This document shows, in pieces, positions 26,985 through 38,365 of a stretch of DNA of 64,000 bases. Position numbers and translations under genes: made by a program. How positions within the stretch are numbered: position 1 is the first letter of the stretch; every line of letters starts with the position of its first letter. The notes beneath the pieces were generated by a model. The model made no database searches. It saw only the letters and a list, made by a program, of their open reading frames with translations, and was not told the DNA's origin. The stretch is from Paralithodes platypus. Its lineage: Eukaryota; Arthropoda; Malacostraca; Decapoda; Lithodidae. The DNA lies in NCBI GenBank assembly GCA_032716605.1, contig CM064551.1, forward strand, positions 46,847,697 to 46,911,696, written 5' to 3'.

Positions 26985-27960
26985 TAATTTCAATATTTGG
27001 CTTATGATAGGGATAGTACCCGGAGGAAACTTTTCCTTTATAGTTCAATAATAGCCCACACTATTGGCACCCAGCATATACATTGAAAAATGAAGTAAAT
27101 CCAACGAAATTCTTCCTACTATAACGTTAATGTTTGGCTTATAATAGGGATAGGATCCGAAGCAAACATTGTTCCTTATAGTTCAACAATAGCGGAACCA
27201 TTGGCCCCCCGCTTATGCATTGAATAATGAAGTAAATCCATGGAAAAACTTCGAATTATAAAGTCAATATTTGGCTTAAAATAGGGATAGTACCCAGAGG
27301 AAGCGTTGGTCCTTATCCTTCAACAACAGTGGAACCCTTGGCACCCCGCTTATAAATTGAAAAATTAAGGAAATCCCTCTAACCACTTCCTAACATACAG
27401 TACATTCAATATTTGGTTTACAATAGGGATCGTACCCGGAGGAAATGATGTTCCTTATAGTCCAATAATAGCGGAACCATTGGTCCCCAGCTTATTCATT
27501 GAAAAATGAAGTAAATCCCTCGAAAAACTCCTAATATACTGTCAATATTTGGTTTATAATAGGGATAGTACCTGGAGGAAACGGTGTTTCTTATCGTTCG
27601 ATAACAGCGGAACCATTGGCCCCCAGCTTATCTATTGACAAATGAAGTAAATCCACCGAAAAACTTCATATAATACTTATATCTAGGAAGATACCAATCT
27701 ATCTCTTGTGCTGTAACTTTCAGTAGAGTGAGGCTCTGAGCTATAGCCTATTGGCCACTTCCGAGCTCGATGTGACGAGCATGAGAAAACTTCATAATAT
27801 CGAGTCAATATTTGGCTTAAAAATAGGAATAGTATCCGGAGGAACATTGTTCCTTATACGTCAACAATATCGGAACCATTGCCCCCCCCCCCCCCCCGCT
27901 TACATGTTGAAAAATTAAGTAAATCCCTCGAAAAACTTCATAATATAATATTTATATATC
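26985..27960. repeat. Satellite, ~138-bp unit, about 7 copies
   Basis: ATTTGGCTTATAATAGGGAT recurs at about 26994, 27131, 27269, 27411, 27546 and 27808 (spacing 136-141, then 262 where ~120 bp of other repeat intervenes). A related block lies at 26766. Each unit has ACCCGGAGGAAAC…TTGTTCCTTATAGTTCAA and GGAACCATTGGCCCC. A C-run lies at 27882-27897. D2-A2 inserted at its end (AT at 27972-27973). Confidence 0.85.
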
Positions 27961-28025
27961 TATATATCTATATTTATTAGTGGCCCCTCCATCATTGACG
28001 ATTATGCCTATTACATAAGGTCCTG

Positions 28026-28802
28026 ATGTGGCGGCGTCTACGCCGAGGCTGCCAACCGCGGATGGCTGCCGACCCTCCACGGCCGAAGACAAAATCAACG
28101 ACCAGTGGAGAAAAACCGGATGCCGGCCGCGGGGAGCAGTTTCGGGAGCCAAACCGTCACAACCATCCCCTGCCCCCTCCCTGGGGGCACGGGTCCTTGG
28201 AGCGGCTTCGGTCGCGCCGGGAATTTCCACACCTCTCACACCACACAGTTTTTCCTACACCGAGAAATGACTCTCCGGCTGTCATTTCTCGAAGACTTCT
28301 TCTAGCCGGAGACATTGAGAGCAACCCAGGACCCACGTACACATACATATGTCCAACTTGCTCAAAACCCATCACTTCGAGTCGCCATACTAAGGGTTCA
28401 GTTCTCTGCAATTCATGCGGGAACTGGACCCACTTCACCTGCACAACACTTGCCTCCAAGAAACACTACACAAACACCTGGACCTGTTCCTCATGCCCCT
28501 CCCTCTCCCAGTCAAATCCCTCACCTAAAACCCGTCCACCTCTCCTCCCCAACCCACCTAACCTTCCCATATCATCCACTCCCCCCCCTAAAAGCCGTCC
28601 ACCTCTCCTCTCTAACCCACCTAACCTTCCCATACCATCCACATCCTCAACTCAACACACCACACCCCATCCTAATCCATTCCAACCCCCATCTCCTGCT
28701 CCCCAATCCCCACCCCCACCTCACCCATCCCCCCCCCCCCACATCCTCGTGCAGCAGCACCCAACATACATCGTGCACATAACATTAACATTCTTCAACT
28801 GA
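28026..28802 (+). pseudogene. LINE N-terminal region: 2A-like motif, PHD finger
   Basis: The frame from 28026 reads GDIESNPGP at residues 95-103 (D-I-E-x-N-P-G-P core). A PHD-type C4HC3 set follows: C109-x2-C112, C128-x2-C131, H136-x2-C139, C154-x2-C157. A Pro/Ser-rich linker ends in a run of about ten C (28731-28740), where the frame is lost. The next frame (PRAAAPNIHRAHNINILQLN) leads into the endonuclease, so this was one ORF, shifted by a homopolymer indel that could also be a sequencing error. 2A motifs make the ribosome skip one peptide bond, releasing the N-terminal ~100 residues. PHD fingers bind histone tails or other proteins. Confidence 0.78.
28311..28334 (+). other. 2A-like ribosome-skipping motif (D-I-E-S-N-P-G-P)
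   Basis: Codons GAC ATT GAG AGC AAC CCA GGA CCC match the DxExNPGP consensus exactly; skipping would occur between GGA and CCC. Upstream residues SRRLLLAG are the leucine-rich type usual before 2A cores. Such motifs are known from several non-LTR retrotransposon clades of animals and trypanosomes. Activity here is not shown. Confidence 0.8.
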
Positions 28803-30382
28803 ACATAGATGGCATCAACACAAAGAAACACGAACTCTCACACTTCATCAAACAACACAACATACACATTGCCATCTTACAAGAAACAAAACTCCGCACA
28901 ACCCCCAAATGATAACACAACAGAAATACAGTCAATTAAAATACGCACTGGCAACAACTCCAACATAACCATCATAAACACATACATCCCTCCCCAAACA
29001 TCCCCTACAGTACCAAATTAATACAGACCACACTTACAACACATCACAAACACCCCACACATCATCCTGGGTGGTGACTTCAACGCCAAGACGTCGGCCT
29101 GGTTTGTCGACAACCCCGACACAGACAGAGGGCTGGTACTACAAAACCAAACCGATAACCTCATCATCCTTAACGACATCCATCAACATACCCATATTCC
29201 TCACCAAGCCCTCTATAACCCATCATCTCCAGACATCACCTTTTGCTCCCCAGAACTCGCCCCCACAACATCCTGGAGGGTGGTCAGAACCTTAGGCTCT
29301 GACCACCTCCCGATCATTATCACCACCAAAACCAGACTCACCCCAGCTAGCCACAAACACACATACACCAATTATAAAAGAGCTAACTGGGAAGCATTCA
29401 CAAATGAGACAGAACAACACTTCACAACTCTAAACAGTACACCCATCACTAACATCAACAATGCTGTACACATACTCAATAAAACTATCCAAAACGCTGA
29501 CAAGAAACACATTCCAAGAGGTAACAGAAAAAGACACAACCCCAACTTCACACCAGAAATTCAAAACCTCATCAGACAACGCGACATACTGAAACACTCC
29601 CCAGCACCCCACACACAAGACATCACACAACAAATTCAAGCACTCAACACCCAAACTAACAACAAAATACAAGAACAACAAAAACTAAATTGGAATAACT
29701 TCCTACAAACACTTGATCACAAAACAAACCCCAAAAAACTCTACAAAACACTAAACAGCATCACACTTTCCAACAGCAACACAACACAATCACATGCTGC
29801 AATCACAACAACAGACTCTACTCCTTCATGTAAACAACAAGCAAACACTCTCATCAATCACTTCTCACATGTCAGCCACCTAAAACCTCACAAAGACGAC
29901 CGACGTGTCATCCGACGTAAGAGAAAATTCCCCACAGACCCTGACTATACACCCTTCACCAATCACCAGACAAAGCATATCATCAACAATCTCAAGCGCT
30001 CACCCGCCTGTGGCCTAGACAACATAAGCAACATACACCTTAGACACCTGGGACCACAAGGCATACAAGCACTCACTAACATATCAAACTACAGCTATTC
30101 ACACAACACAATACCAGACATTTGGAAGCATGGTATCATCATCACATTCCCCAAACCCAACAAAGACCCCACGCTACCCTCCTCGCACCGCCCCATCACA
30201 CTCCTTTGCTCCCCCTCCAAAGTCATGGAACGCCTAGTATTACAACTAATTACACCTGACCTACCCCTAGCGCCAACACAACATGGCTTTAGGCCACTGC
30301 ACTCCACAAACACTCTTCTCACAGACCTTACACAAAGAGCTTTCGACGGCATCAACTCAGCTAGACCACCACACAGATCACT
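28755..30382 (+). pseudogene. LINE endonuclease and RT part 1
   Basis: Endonuclease: NILQLNIDGINTKKHELSHF…IAILQETKL, a TGA after KLRTTPK at about 28910 with a probable small deletion, NSNITIINTYIPP, then IILGGDFNAKTSAW, SSPDITFCS and LGSDHLPIII, the APE-type metal and catalytic motifs. The frame is open from about 29025 to the D1-2 insertion. RT part 1: IINNLKRSPACGLDNISNIH, FPKPNKDPTLPSSHRPITLL, TQHGFRPLHSTNTLLTDL. It is cut after H-R-S at 30383 by D1-2; joining to 36974 restores SLLATLDISKAFDAI. Confidence 0.82.
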
Positions 30383-31481
30383 ATTTGTTAGTAGTCTTGG
30401 CAAATCCCACGTCAATGCTATTAACCTAATTGCAATGACGACTTGTCTATTTTGACTGCTATGTCGTCATTCCAACCGCGGTTAAAAAAGAAAACGTCTA
30501 GAGTCTACTCCTTATCTTGCTCTAGGAGACGTTGTACATTAACCAAAACTACCACCGAAGGTGAAAAAAGCATAGAAGAGAAGAAAAAGGGGTTTACCTT
30601 AGTTACTGCTTAAGGCCCATCCCGTGTTCCGTCATGTGCAGATCCCTGTCGAACGTGCGCATAAGCGACCCTCTCTTGTCATAATTTTTTCACGCGCTCC
30701 ATTGTTTGAGTCCGCTTTTGTTGTGCTCCTTTAATTCACCCTATTTAGGTTCGTTTTGGCTTATCTGGCCTTCTTTTTTGTTAGACAGATGTTACGTGAT
30801 CTAGGGCACACGTAAATGGGCTCCTAAGTGTGTATAATGGAGACGCGTGTGGAAATAGCCTACCGAAGGTACGGGGGCGCCTGGCGTTCCTCGTATATGT
30901 TTTTCATTTTTTCTCTTTTCATATTCTTTTTTCCTGTTAGTCTGGGCATAGTTTAGCTTTTAGCTTCTTTTAGCCTAGCTCGTTTTCTCATTCAGGAATT
31001 GCTATGCCCCTATGAGTTTTCATTTTTTCATAGCCTAAGGTGTACCGTTGGTAAACAATTAAAATGTAAAACTTGCAAACTAAACAAACTCTGAGATTTC
31101 GTTGGTGGCGGTGCTGTTTGTAGAGTTTGTGTCGGCCGCATTATTAGCGTTATTCCCGAGTCCCCCCTTTCGAGCCTTCACTGTGTCTCAAGGGCCTGGG
31201 AGACAGGTGGTTCGTGATATCCAGGGGTACCCCACGGGGGCCCCTCCTTCACACCACAGGGTTTTTCGCCCCTGACACATTCTCTGCTCACGGCTAGGCC
31301 ACCCTTTTTCTCACCAGTTTCATTTACTGGTTTTTGTTTTCTCTTCCTGTTTCACCTCCATCTTTTCATAGTCTTTTTGCCCAATCCAGGGGTACCCCAC
31401 GGGGGCCCCTGTTTGTGCGAAACCACCCTCCCTGCCACTTCTCCTCATGGGCTTTGCTCTATCTCTGTGGGTTGGGTGGTT

Positions 31482-31874
31482 GTTGTTGTTGTTGTTGTTT
31501 TTCCCCAAGCTGCCTGGCCGAACAGCCCCAAGGCCCCGAGCAAGGCCAAGGCTATAATCGAGCGCCCCCACAGAACCCTCCCTGCCGACCACAATAAAGC
31601 CTGGGTGACCGAAGCCACTCCATGGCGGGGAGCTGAGGAGGGTGCGGAAACGCCCGGGAAACCAAAGCCCCACCCAGGGCCCTGTGCCCCTCAGCAATTA
31701 TGAAGAGAAAGTTGAGGGGCAAAGGAAAGATGTGACGCTTTGGCTTCGAATCTTGGTAGATTAGGAGGTCAATCCACGCAAGAGACGCCGTCACTTGAGA
31801 TCTAGAAAATATATAAGTAAAAGGAACAGTCAGAGTAAGCTATGGGTATGGCAGAGATCGCTCAGTTCTCACTT
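31482..31874 (-). mobile_element. SINE copy 3 in D1-2 leader
   Basis: A 12-bp target duplication GGTTGGGTGGTT lies at 31470-31481 and 31875-31886. D1-1 has the single, empty site (reversed, AACCACCCAACC near 12018). Reverse oriented, (GTT)n tail at the left. It shares the body with SINE copies 1 and 2. Confidence 0.9.
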
Positions 31875-32096
31875 GGTTGGGTGGTTCCTGGGGGATGTGC
31901 CTCCTCTCCCCTGGTGTGTCTTCCTTGCCTCTCCCTTTACCGGTTGAGTTAGGATAAATTCAAGGAAGACACTGCTCAGCTTGATGGCCATCATCGCTTG
32001 GAGTTCATAAGGAGATGACGCATTTTTGTGGCCTTTTTTGGTATTCCCTAGACGCTCCTCTCGCTTTTTCGGCGCCGGACCATCTCGGCCGGTCCC

Positions 32097-32217
32097 GCAA
32101 ATTTGCGGGAGCTCGATTCGGTCCTCTGGGACGTTTCGGCTCCCCGCAAATTTGCGGAGATCGCTGGGGGGTCCCTCAAAGATGCGGGAGGGTTGTGTCG
32201 GTACGCAAATTTGCGGT
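32097..32217. repeat. Three palindromic CGCAAATTTGCGG iterons (D1-2)
   Basis: Cores at about 32097, 32145 and 32204 upstream of gag, matching the set in D1-1 at 11666-11811. The spacing is slightly different because of small indels. Likely binding sites for a dimeric factor; the factor is unknown. Confidence 0.7.
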
Positions 32218-32544
32218 AATAGTTGGTTTTCACTGTTGACCTTTTTTATGTCATCTTGTTGCCTGAAACTATCTTGGTGTGTGCACTTTACTGGTATTAT
32301 AGGCCCTGCATGTAAGATGTTGAGTGGTGGTTAACACTTTCTCCATCTTTGCAGGTTCTGCTAGTGCTCTTCCACCTCGCCCGCCCTACTCACCTACCTC
32401 TGTGCTCCCGGTTTAGGGTGAGTACGGATACCTGTTTGCATGTGTGTTCCTGTTTCCCCATGCTCCTTCCCTGGTTCTTCTTGGACATTCTCTCCACTTA
32501 CTCCTTCGACGTGCTGATTATGGTGTGTGTTCTTCCAGTGCAGG

Positions 32545-35140
32545 TAGGCTGCCTTGCTTTCGCCATGGTTGTAGCTCCCCGTGCTTGGAGAGCCACAAGT
32601 CCTGCTTGCGCCACTCGCACTGTGTGTCCTCTAAGGCCTACCTCCCTGCTCTGTGTGGCCCGTGTCTGGCCCTGGTGGATGTGGTGCACCATAGCCCTGG
32701 TTCCTCAGCGGCGGCAGTGGCCTCTGCTTCCCTTCAGTCGGTGTGGGCGATAAGTCTCCCGCCACTTTTGGACTGTGGGCCACCGTTCCCCGGCCTTTGT
32801 TGCCGCCCGGATCCGCGTCGCCCTGGGTATCCCTGACCCGACTGAAGGCCGTTCGCCTGGCCCTCTCCCCTGGGTCCCGCAGCCGGTCGTCACATCGTCG
32901 GGGGGATCCCGTGCTCCGTCCACGCTCTCGCTCGCCTTCGCCCGTCCTCTCCTGCCCCTCGTTGTCCTCCTGATCGCCTTGACGGCGCCCATCGCCCTTG
33001 TCATGGTTCTCGCCCTGCGGCCGGGGTTAGCAGCTCTGCCCCTGTGCGCCCTCCCCTGGCCTCTTCGGGTCGGGGCTCTACTACCTTCCGCCCGCTTCCC
33101 CTGCTCGAACGACGTCCTCTTCCTTTGTCCTCTACGCGCGGAGGTTCAGGCTGTAGCTGGCCCTCTGCTCCCTCCTCCTACACTGTCCAGGAGGGTCCGC
33201 CAGGATGTAGTTGCTTCTCCTCCTACTTCACCTGCTTCGGTGCCTATTCTTCCTTCACGGTCTCGTCCCACGGTGGCGGTCCCTCCCTCCTCCGCCTCGG
33301 TGTCGGGCCGCCCTGTTATCTCTGCCCCGGGGATCCTTGCTCTGTTTCCCCCCGCGGCTCCTTCTGACCTCTTTTCACCCGGCCAGCCTTCCCACTCCCG
33401 TCGTCCTGCTCCTCCTCCTTCTTCTCTCCCTGACCTTCACTTACCGTCTCGCCACGGGGGTACCCCTCCTCTTGGCTCGGTGGGATCTAGCGTGGTTTCG
33501 GGGTCCCCTTTCTCAGGGGCTGACGTGTCGCTGGAAGAGGGGCATGGTGCTGTTTCCCCCTCGGGCGTTCGTGTTCAGGGACGAGTCCCTCAGCGGCGAC
33601 ACAACCGTGGTCGCTCGCCTTCCTTGGGCCGCGACTCTGCTGGTTCGAGTCGTGGATCTCGCTCCCGCTCGCGCTCACCCCTGCGGGCCGACCATTCTGG
33701 GGGGGGGGGGGGGTCGCCTCTCTCAGATCGATTGTCGGCTATGCAGGGGTGGCTTGTGTCACGCATCGACGGGCGCTTGGAGTCGATGCAAGACTCCCTC
33801 TTATCGCGATTCTTGGCGGTGACACACCCTCAGCGCCTCACCCTACCTACCCCTGCTACGGTCCCCCTCCCTTCTGCAGGCCTACGCTCTGGTCAGACTT
33901 CAGCCGCCGGGACATCCTTCAGGATGTTCAGTCCCTGGCTGTGTTGACGGGACTGTCCTCCTATGGGACGGGTTTGTGCGACGACGGTACGCCTGGCTTA
34001 GCCATCTTGCTCGATCACCCTCTCCCATTGGGGGCCTGGTTTGCTGAGGCCTTCGACTTCGCCGGCCGTTCTGTCGCCGGCTCTCCTTCAGTCCCTCCCC
34101 CGGAGTCATCACTGCTTTTGCCTCCTCTTGTGTCTGTCGGCGGGTTGGACGGCGCGTTCTGGTCCTGGTTCAGCGCGCCCGTTCTTCTCTCACCCAGTTC
34201 GGTCCTATGTCGACAGGGTTTTTCCCTTGCGGCGGTGGGTGCCGAACTTCTTCTCTTGTCTTTTGGTTCCCTCCAGACTTCTGTTCACCACCTGCGGCTT
34301 ATCGCGGCGTCTGCACCAGGCGATCTTCGCGAGGGTTTGGGCCGCGTTCGGCGGATCCCCCTTCGGCTCGCGGTGTCTTTGGTTCCCGAGCTGAAGGCGG
34401 GTTTGTACGTGGCACCTCGGCAACGCCGGACGGTACGGTCCTCGTTCTGCCGGACAGCCCCCTTGGATATTCGTCAGGGTTTGTTGTACTCTACGCTCTC
34501 TCCGTCGGGGCTTTTTTGCGGGGGATGCTTGGGGCCGCTACGCTTCTCTATCGGCGGACCCTGCTTACGACACGCAACGACGCGCTGTGTCGTGAGCGGG
34601 GTCTTCTCAGTCCCGTCCTTCTGCCGGTCCTGTTCGGGGTGCTGCTGCAAGTGCTGCCGCCATGCACGAGCGCAGGACAGGGACGTTACAGGCCAGTGCA
34701 TCAGTTCCGCCTCGCCCTTCTGTTCTTGCCCCCTTGTCATCCCCGCCGTGTCGGGGCTGGCCGGCCTTCCACTTCCGGCCGCCCTTCGCCGGGGTCAGCC
34801 CCGCGACGGCCAGGGGTTGGAGTGGCCCGCCCTTTTCGACGAAGTTGGGGGGGGGGGGGGTAGAGGAGGTCAACGTGGCGCTCATGCCCGCACGGACCGT
34901 ACCGGGGGTACCTCCACGTCAAAACAATGTGTAGGTTCTCTGGGTCGGTCTCCTTGTTCTCCTTCTCGCCTGGCCGCCCGGGTCGCTCCCCTCCTCTCGG
35001 GAGCTCCCACGGGTTGTTTTCGCCCTTGCGCCCCTCGGTGGCCGCGAGGGACGTTGGGGGCGGCGGATTGCGTGGAGGGGTAGGTGGGCGTCCAGACCCC
35101 CACTCCGCTCTTGTCACCGACGCCGGCCCATCTCTTCAGA
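32545..35140 (+). pseudogene. D1-2 gag-like ORF1, frames shifted
   Basis: Starts with the Cys/His cluster GRLPCFRHGCSSPC…SHKSCLRHSHC…LPALCGPC. A Pro/Ser-rich region follows in the 32775-33947 frame (RSRSRSPLRADHSGGGGGSP, LSDRLSAMQGWLVSRIDGRL). A third segment lies in the 33749-35083 frame with LAVLTGLSSYGTGLCDDG and GDLREGLGRVRRIPLRLAVS. Two or more frame changes are needed. G-runs at 33700-33711 and 34847-34860 are indel-prone and explain part of it. The arrangement parallels D1-1. Confidence 0.55.
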
Positions 35141-36030
35141 GGTGGCCCACGTGTTCACATCCATGCACGAGCAGGGTATCGTCGAGGGAGTTGACCGCCG
35201 GTCACCCGGTTTTCCTCTCCCGTGTATTTCTGGTACCGAAGTAGGACTGCGACGCGATGCGCTCGGTGGTGGCTCTGTCGGCCCTCACCGGGCGCATCGT
35301 GCACACACGGTTTCGGATGCTGCCGGTGCCCCAGGTACGCCTGGCCCTGCGCCCTCTGTCGTGGGTAGTGTCGCTGGCCCTCCAGGATGCGTCTTGGCTC
35401 GTTCGTCTCCATCCTCGATTCCAGCGATTCTTGGCCGTTCGGACTTCCGATCGTGTGTTCCTGTTTGCCGGCCTTCCCTTCGGTCTCCACATCGCGCCGC
35501 GGATCTTCTCAGCACTGGTGGGACAGGCTCTGGGTCCTCTCCTCAGGAGCAGGCTCCAGCTCCTGTTTTCGTTGGCCGATTGGTTGATAGTTTCCGAAGC
35601 CCTCGGACTGTGCGTACGCGACGCCCTCACAGTCGTTCGCCACGTCGCACAGTTGGGGTTCCCCATCGATGTTCCTAAGTCACGCTTGACCCCGTCGCGT
35701 GTCGTGCCATGGGTCGGTCTCGCATGGGTTTTGTCCGGCGCTACGGAGACCCAGGGTCTGCCGGACGCGGTGCACCTTCGGCGGAAGGTCTTCGCTGTGT
35801 TGCACTCGGTCTCCCTCCCGGGGTGGGTCTGGGACTTGTTAGTGGGTTCGCTGCATTGGGCCGCTCTGCCCATTCCCTTAGGGAGCCTCAGGCTACGCCG
35901 CCTCCTTCTCATGGGCCCCTGAGGTGTTTCCGTTGACCCCTATGGTTCGGCTCCTGCCGCTCCCGCGTACCGTTCGCAGACGCTTCAGTCACTGGGTTGC
36001 TCTCGGGGGTCGTGTTTCCTAGTGCTCTGG
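35141..36030 (+). pseudogene. D1-2 reverse transcriptase, active site lost, YR deleted
   Basis: HVFTSMHEQGIVEGV…FLSRVFLVPK then TAG (same stop as D1-1), MRSVVALSALTGRIVHTRFRM, SLALQDASWLVRLHPRFQRF, LPFGLHIAPRIFSALV, LFSLADWLIVSEA, LTPSRVVPWVGLAW. Ala again replaces the first motif-A Asp and the first Asp of YxDD. After LLPLPRTVRRRFSHWVA the frame jumps to LGGRVS and stop: the whole YR body present in D1-1 is deleted, and RNase H is missing as in D1-1. A frame change near 35922 is also present. Confidence 0.75.
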
Positions 36031-36086
36031 CGAAGATACCTGGTCTTCCCCACCTTGTCCCTCGTTCTTTTACTTTGTTTTATTTG

Positions 36087-36108
36087 ACAAGGGGGGGGGG
36101 GGGGGAGT
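36087..36108 (+). promoter_or_regulatory. G tract downstream of D1-2 coding end (PPT-like)
   Basis: ACAA followed by 15 G and AG at the same place as in D1-1, kept even though the YR upstream is deleted. The following AGTACGGGTTTGCAACACTT is shared by both copies. Confidence 0.5.
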
Positions 36109-36439
36109 ACGGGTTTGCAACACTTGATTGCAAGTTTGGGATTATGTATTGTTACAGTACATAAGTGTTTTTGCCACATTGAAAATTGTGTTCAATGTTT
36201 TTGTTGGTTTTGGAAGAAAAGGGATTTTGGGTACAGTACCTTTTTAGTTTAAGACAAGTCTATGTGTTTGCATTACTATGAATGACGGGCATGTGTTAAA
36301 ACTGTTCTTTTTAGCTACTCCTCAGTTTTTCACTCTTTTATTAAACTCTCTTGTTTAAATTGTGTCTTTGTCATTCATAATTTTGTTTTATGCATTGTTT
36401 TTTTTGGTATGTTGGGCTTGGATGTCCTCCTCCTATTTG

Positions 36440-36971
36440 TTATGCAGCCTTGACGTTGGATTTGCCAAGACTACTAACAAATTGGGAGGTTTGACGTACC
36501 TCCCAACCTACCAAATAGGAAAACTTACTATTTGGTAGTAGTCTTGGAAAATCCAACGTACATAATACCCTCCCTCACGCCGGACCCCTGCCCATCCGCG
36601 TTCTTCTGCTGACGTGAGATGTGATGACAAGAGAGGGTCGCTCATGCGCACGTTCGACAGGGATCTGCACATGACGGAACACGGGATGGGCCTTAAGCGG
36701 TAACTAAGGTAAACCCCTTTTTCTTCTCTTCTATGCTTTTTTCACCTTCGGTGGTAGTTTTGGTTAATGTACAACGTCTCCTAGAGCAAGATAAGGAGTA
36801 GACTCTAGACGTTTTCTTTTTTAACCGCGGTTGGAATGACAACATAGCAGTCAAAATAGACAAGTCGTCATTGCAATTAGGTTAATAGCCTTGACGTTGG
36901 ATTTTCCAAGACTACTACCAAATAGTAGGTTTTCCTATTTGGTAGGTTGGGAGGTACGTCAAACCTCCCAA
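36440..36971 (+). repeat. D1-2 ICR and right terminal cassette
   Basis: 36443-36481 is the complement of the left terminus (GCCTTGACGTTGG…CTACTAACAA). After AT, 36484-36971 is the 488-bp cassette with ~75-bp inverted ends and an inner complement of the left ITR. The right end is …GGGAGGTACGTCAAACCTCC with a final CA. Confidence 0.8.
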
Positions 36972-36973
36972 TT

Positions 36974-38339
36974 AGCCACACTCGACATTAGTAAAGCCTT
37001 CGATGCCATCCCCCGCCACAACCTAACAAACAAAATCTACAACAACACAAAAAGGTGGCTGGCCAACTTCCTAGCAGGCAGATGTGCACACGTATCTTTT
37101 GCCGGTCAGTCATCTAAAATCAGAAACTTTCCAAACGGAGTCCCACAAGGATCCGTCCTATCGCCCGCACTCTTCAATCTGTACATGCACGATATAACTA
37201 CACCCAATACGCCCCAAATAACTTAGCCTCCTATGCAGATGACATAACACTCACATGCACACACCATGACCCAAAAAGAGCAACAGATCTCCTTCAACCC
37301 TATCTCAACACACTACATGGCTGGTGCACTACAAACAGACTTAATCTAGCCCCAGCCAAATCCACCGCAACCCTGCTCATAAGTTGGACAGGAGAACACG
37401 AATACATCCCTCAACTCACCATAAACAACACACCCCTAACACATACACACACACCCAAAATCCTAGGAGTAACATATGATACTCATATGACATTCAAACA
37501 GCACACCACAAACATTAAAAAGAAACTGACACCCAGACTTAACGCCCTCAGGTCACTTGCTCACACAAAATTTGGACACAACAAAGAAACTACCACCAGT
37601 ATATAAACAATACATAAGATCAGTGATGGAATACGCAAGCCCAGCCTGGGCTTCTAACCTAGCTGAAACACATCATAAGACCTTACAGACTATTCAAAAC
37701 AAAGCCCTGAAGATCATTACAGGCTGCACAGCTACTGCACCCACAGATCACCTACATCAAGAAACCAAAATCCTCAAAGTCAAAGACCATCTGGACATGA
37801 GAGGCACTCAATTCCTGGCAGCAGCCTCCACGAACCAAGACCACCCACTAAACTACATAGCAACACACCCACAGACACCAAGAAATCAAAACAACACCCA
37901 GCACACGGTATCACAATTATTGTCCTCTCTCCCTCCCTGCCCACCCCGAACCAACTTCCAGAAGCACATCCATACTCATATCTCTCACCGATCCATCCAC
38001 TCACTCACAGACAACACGCAGCTGCATGCACGACCTTCCGAAATCCATCATTCCGAATCCTCCCTTCCTCGCGAGGACAGAGTCCACCTGGCCAGGCTGA
38101 GATGCGGACACCATCCAGCTCTCCTGAGCTATCAGAAGAGACTGGATGACTCCGTTGTCGACGCCTGCCCGGGATGTAACACAGAACCCCATACCATTAA
38201 ACACATCACAGAAGACTGCATTTCACACAACCACTTACGCCAACAACACAATCTACACTCAATGAGAGCTCTGTGGGAAAGCCCGATCGTGGCCATGGCC
38301 TTTCTCAGGGACTCGGGGATGTTCGGCCAGGCAGCTTAG
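36974..38339 (+). pseudogene. LINE RT part 2 and C-terminal region
   Basis: Continues the RT: LDISKAFDAIPRHNLTNKIY, GVPQGSVLSPALFNLYMHDI, a frameshift near 37205, then YADDITLTCTHHD, LNLAPAKSTATLL, KILGVTYDTHMTFKQH. A second shift lies near 37575, then RSVMEYASPAWASNL, IQNKALKIITGC, LARLRCGHHPALLSYQKRLD, CPGC…PHTIKHITEDC…H (zinc-knuckle-like CCHC) and RALWESPIVAMAFL…GMFGQAA, ending at TAG (38337). Catalytic Asp residues in motifs A and C are present. The short interval between ISKAFD and GVPQGS suggests a small internal deletion. Confidence 0.8.
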
Positions 38340-38365
38340 GGAACAACAACAACAACAACATAAGG

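Larger units (their letters stand above)
30385..32540 (+). promoter_or_regulatory. D1-2 left terminal repeat and leader
   Basis: The first ~350 bp are complemented at 36600-36905 in the right cassette. The leader holds two copies of CCAGGGGTACCCCACGGGGG (31221 and 31385), SINE copy 3 (31482-31874) and three CGCAAATTTGCGG palindromes (32097-32217). A putative leader intron runs from GGGTGAGTACGG (32416) to TTCCAGTGCAG (32543); both signals are kept in D1-1. Confidence 0.55.
30385..36971 (+). mobile_element. DIRS-like retrotransposon D1, copy 2 (D1-2)
   Basis: Inserted in LINE RT coding sequence at CACT-AT-TAGCC with AT duplicated (30383-30384, 36972-36973); closing it restores the LINE frame. 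It has the same plan as D1-1: left terminus TTGTTAGTAGTCTTGG, leader, gag, RT, PPT-like tract, inner complement of the left end (36445-36481) and right cassette (36484-36971). The YR is deleted except for the last few codons (VALGGRVS), so this copy could not have integrated by itself in its present form. SINE copy 3 lies in the leader. Confidence 0.86.
28021..38357 (+). mobile_element. LINE with 2A-like motif and (AAC)n tail
   Basis: A full-length-looking non-LTR retrotransposon of ~3.75 kb once the 6.6-kb D1-2 insertion is removed. Target duplication ACATAAGG lies at 28013-28020 and 38358-38365 in the D2-A2 terminal repeat. The tail is (AAC)n at 38341-38357. Coding order: 2A-like motif, PHD finger, proline-rich linker, endonuclease, RT, C-terminal zinc-knuckle-like region. 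The style of the C-terminal region (VHLARLRCGHHPALLSYQKR, CPGC…PHTIKHITEDC) recalls the I/Ingi/Vingi group; that placement is tentative. Confidence 0.85.
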
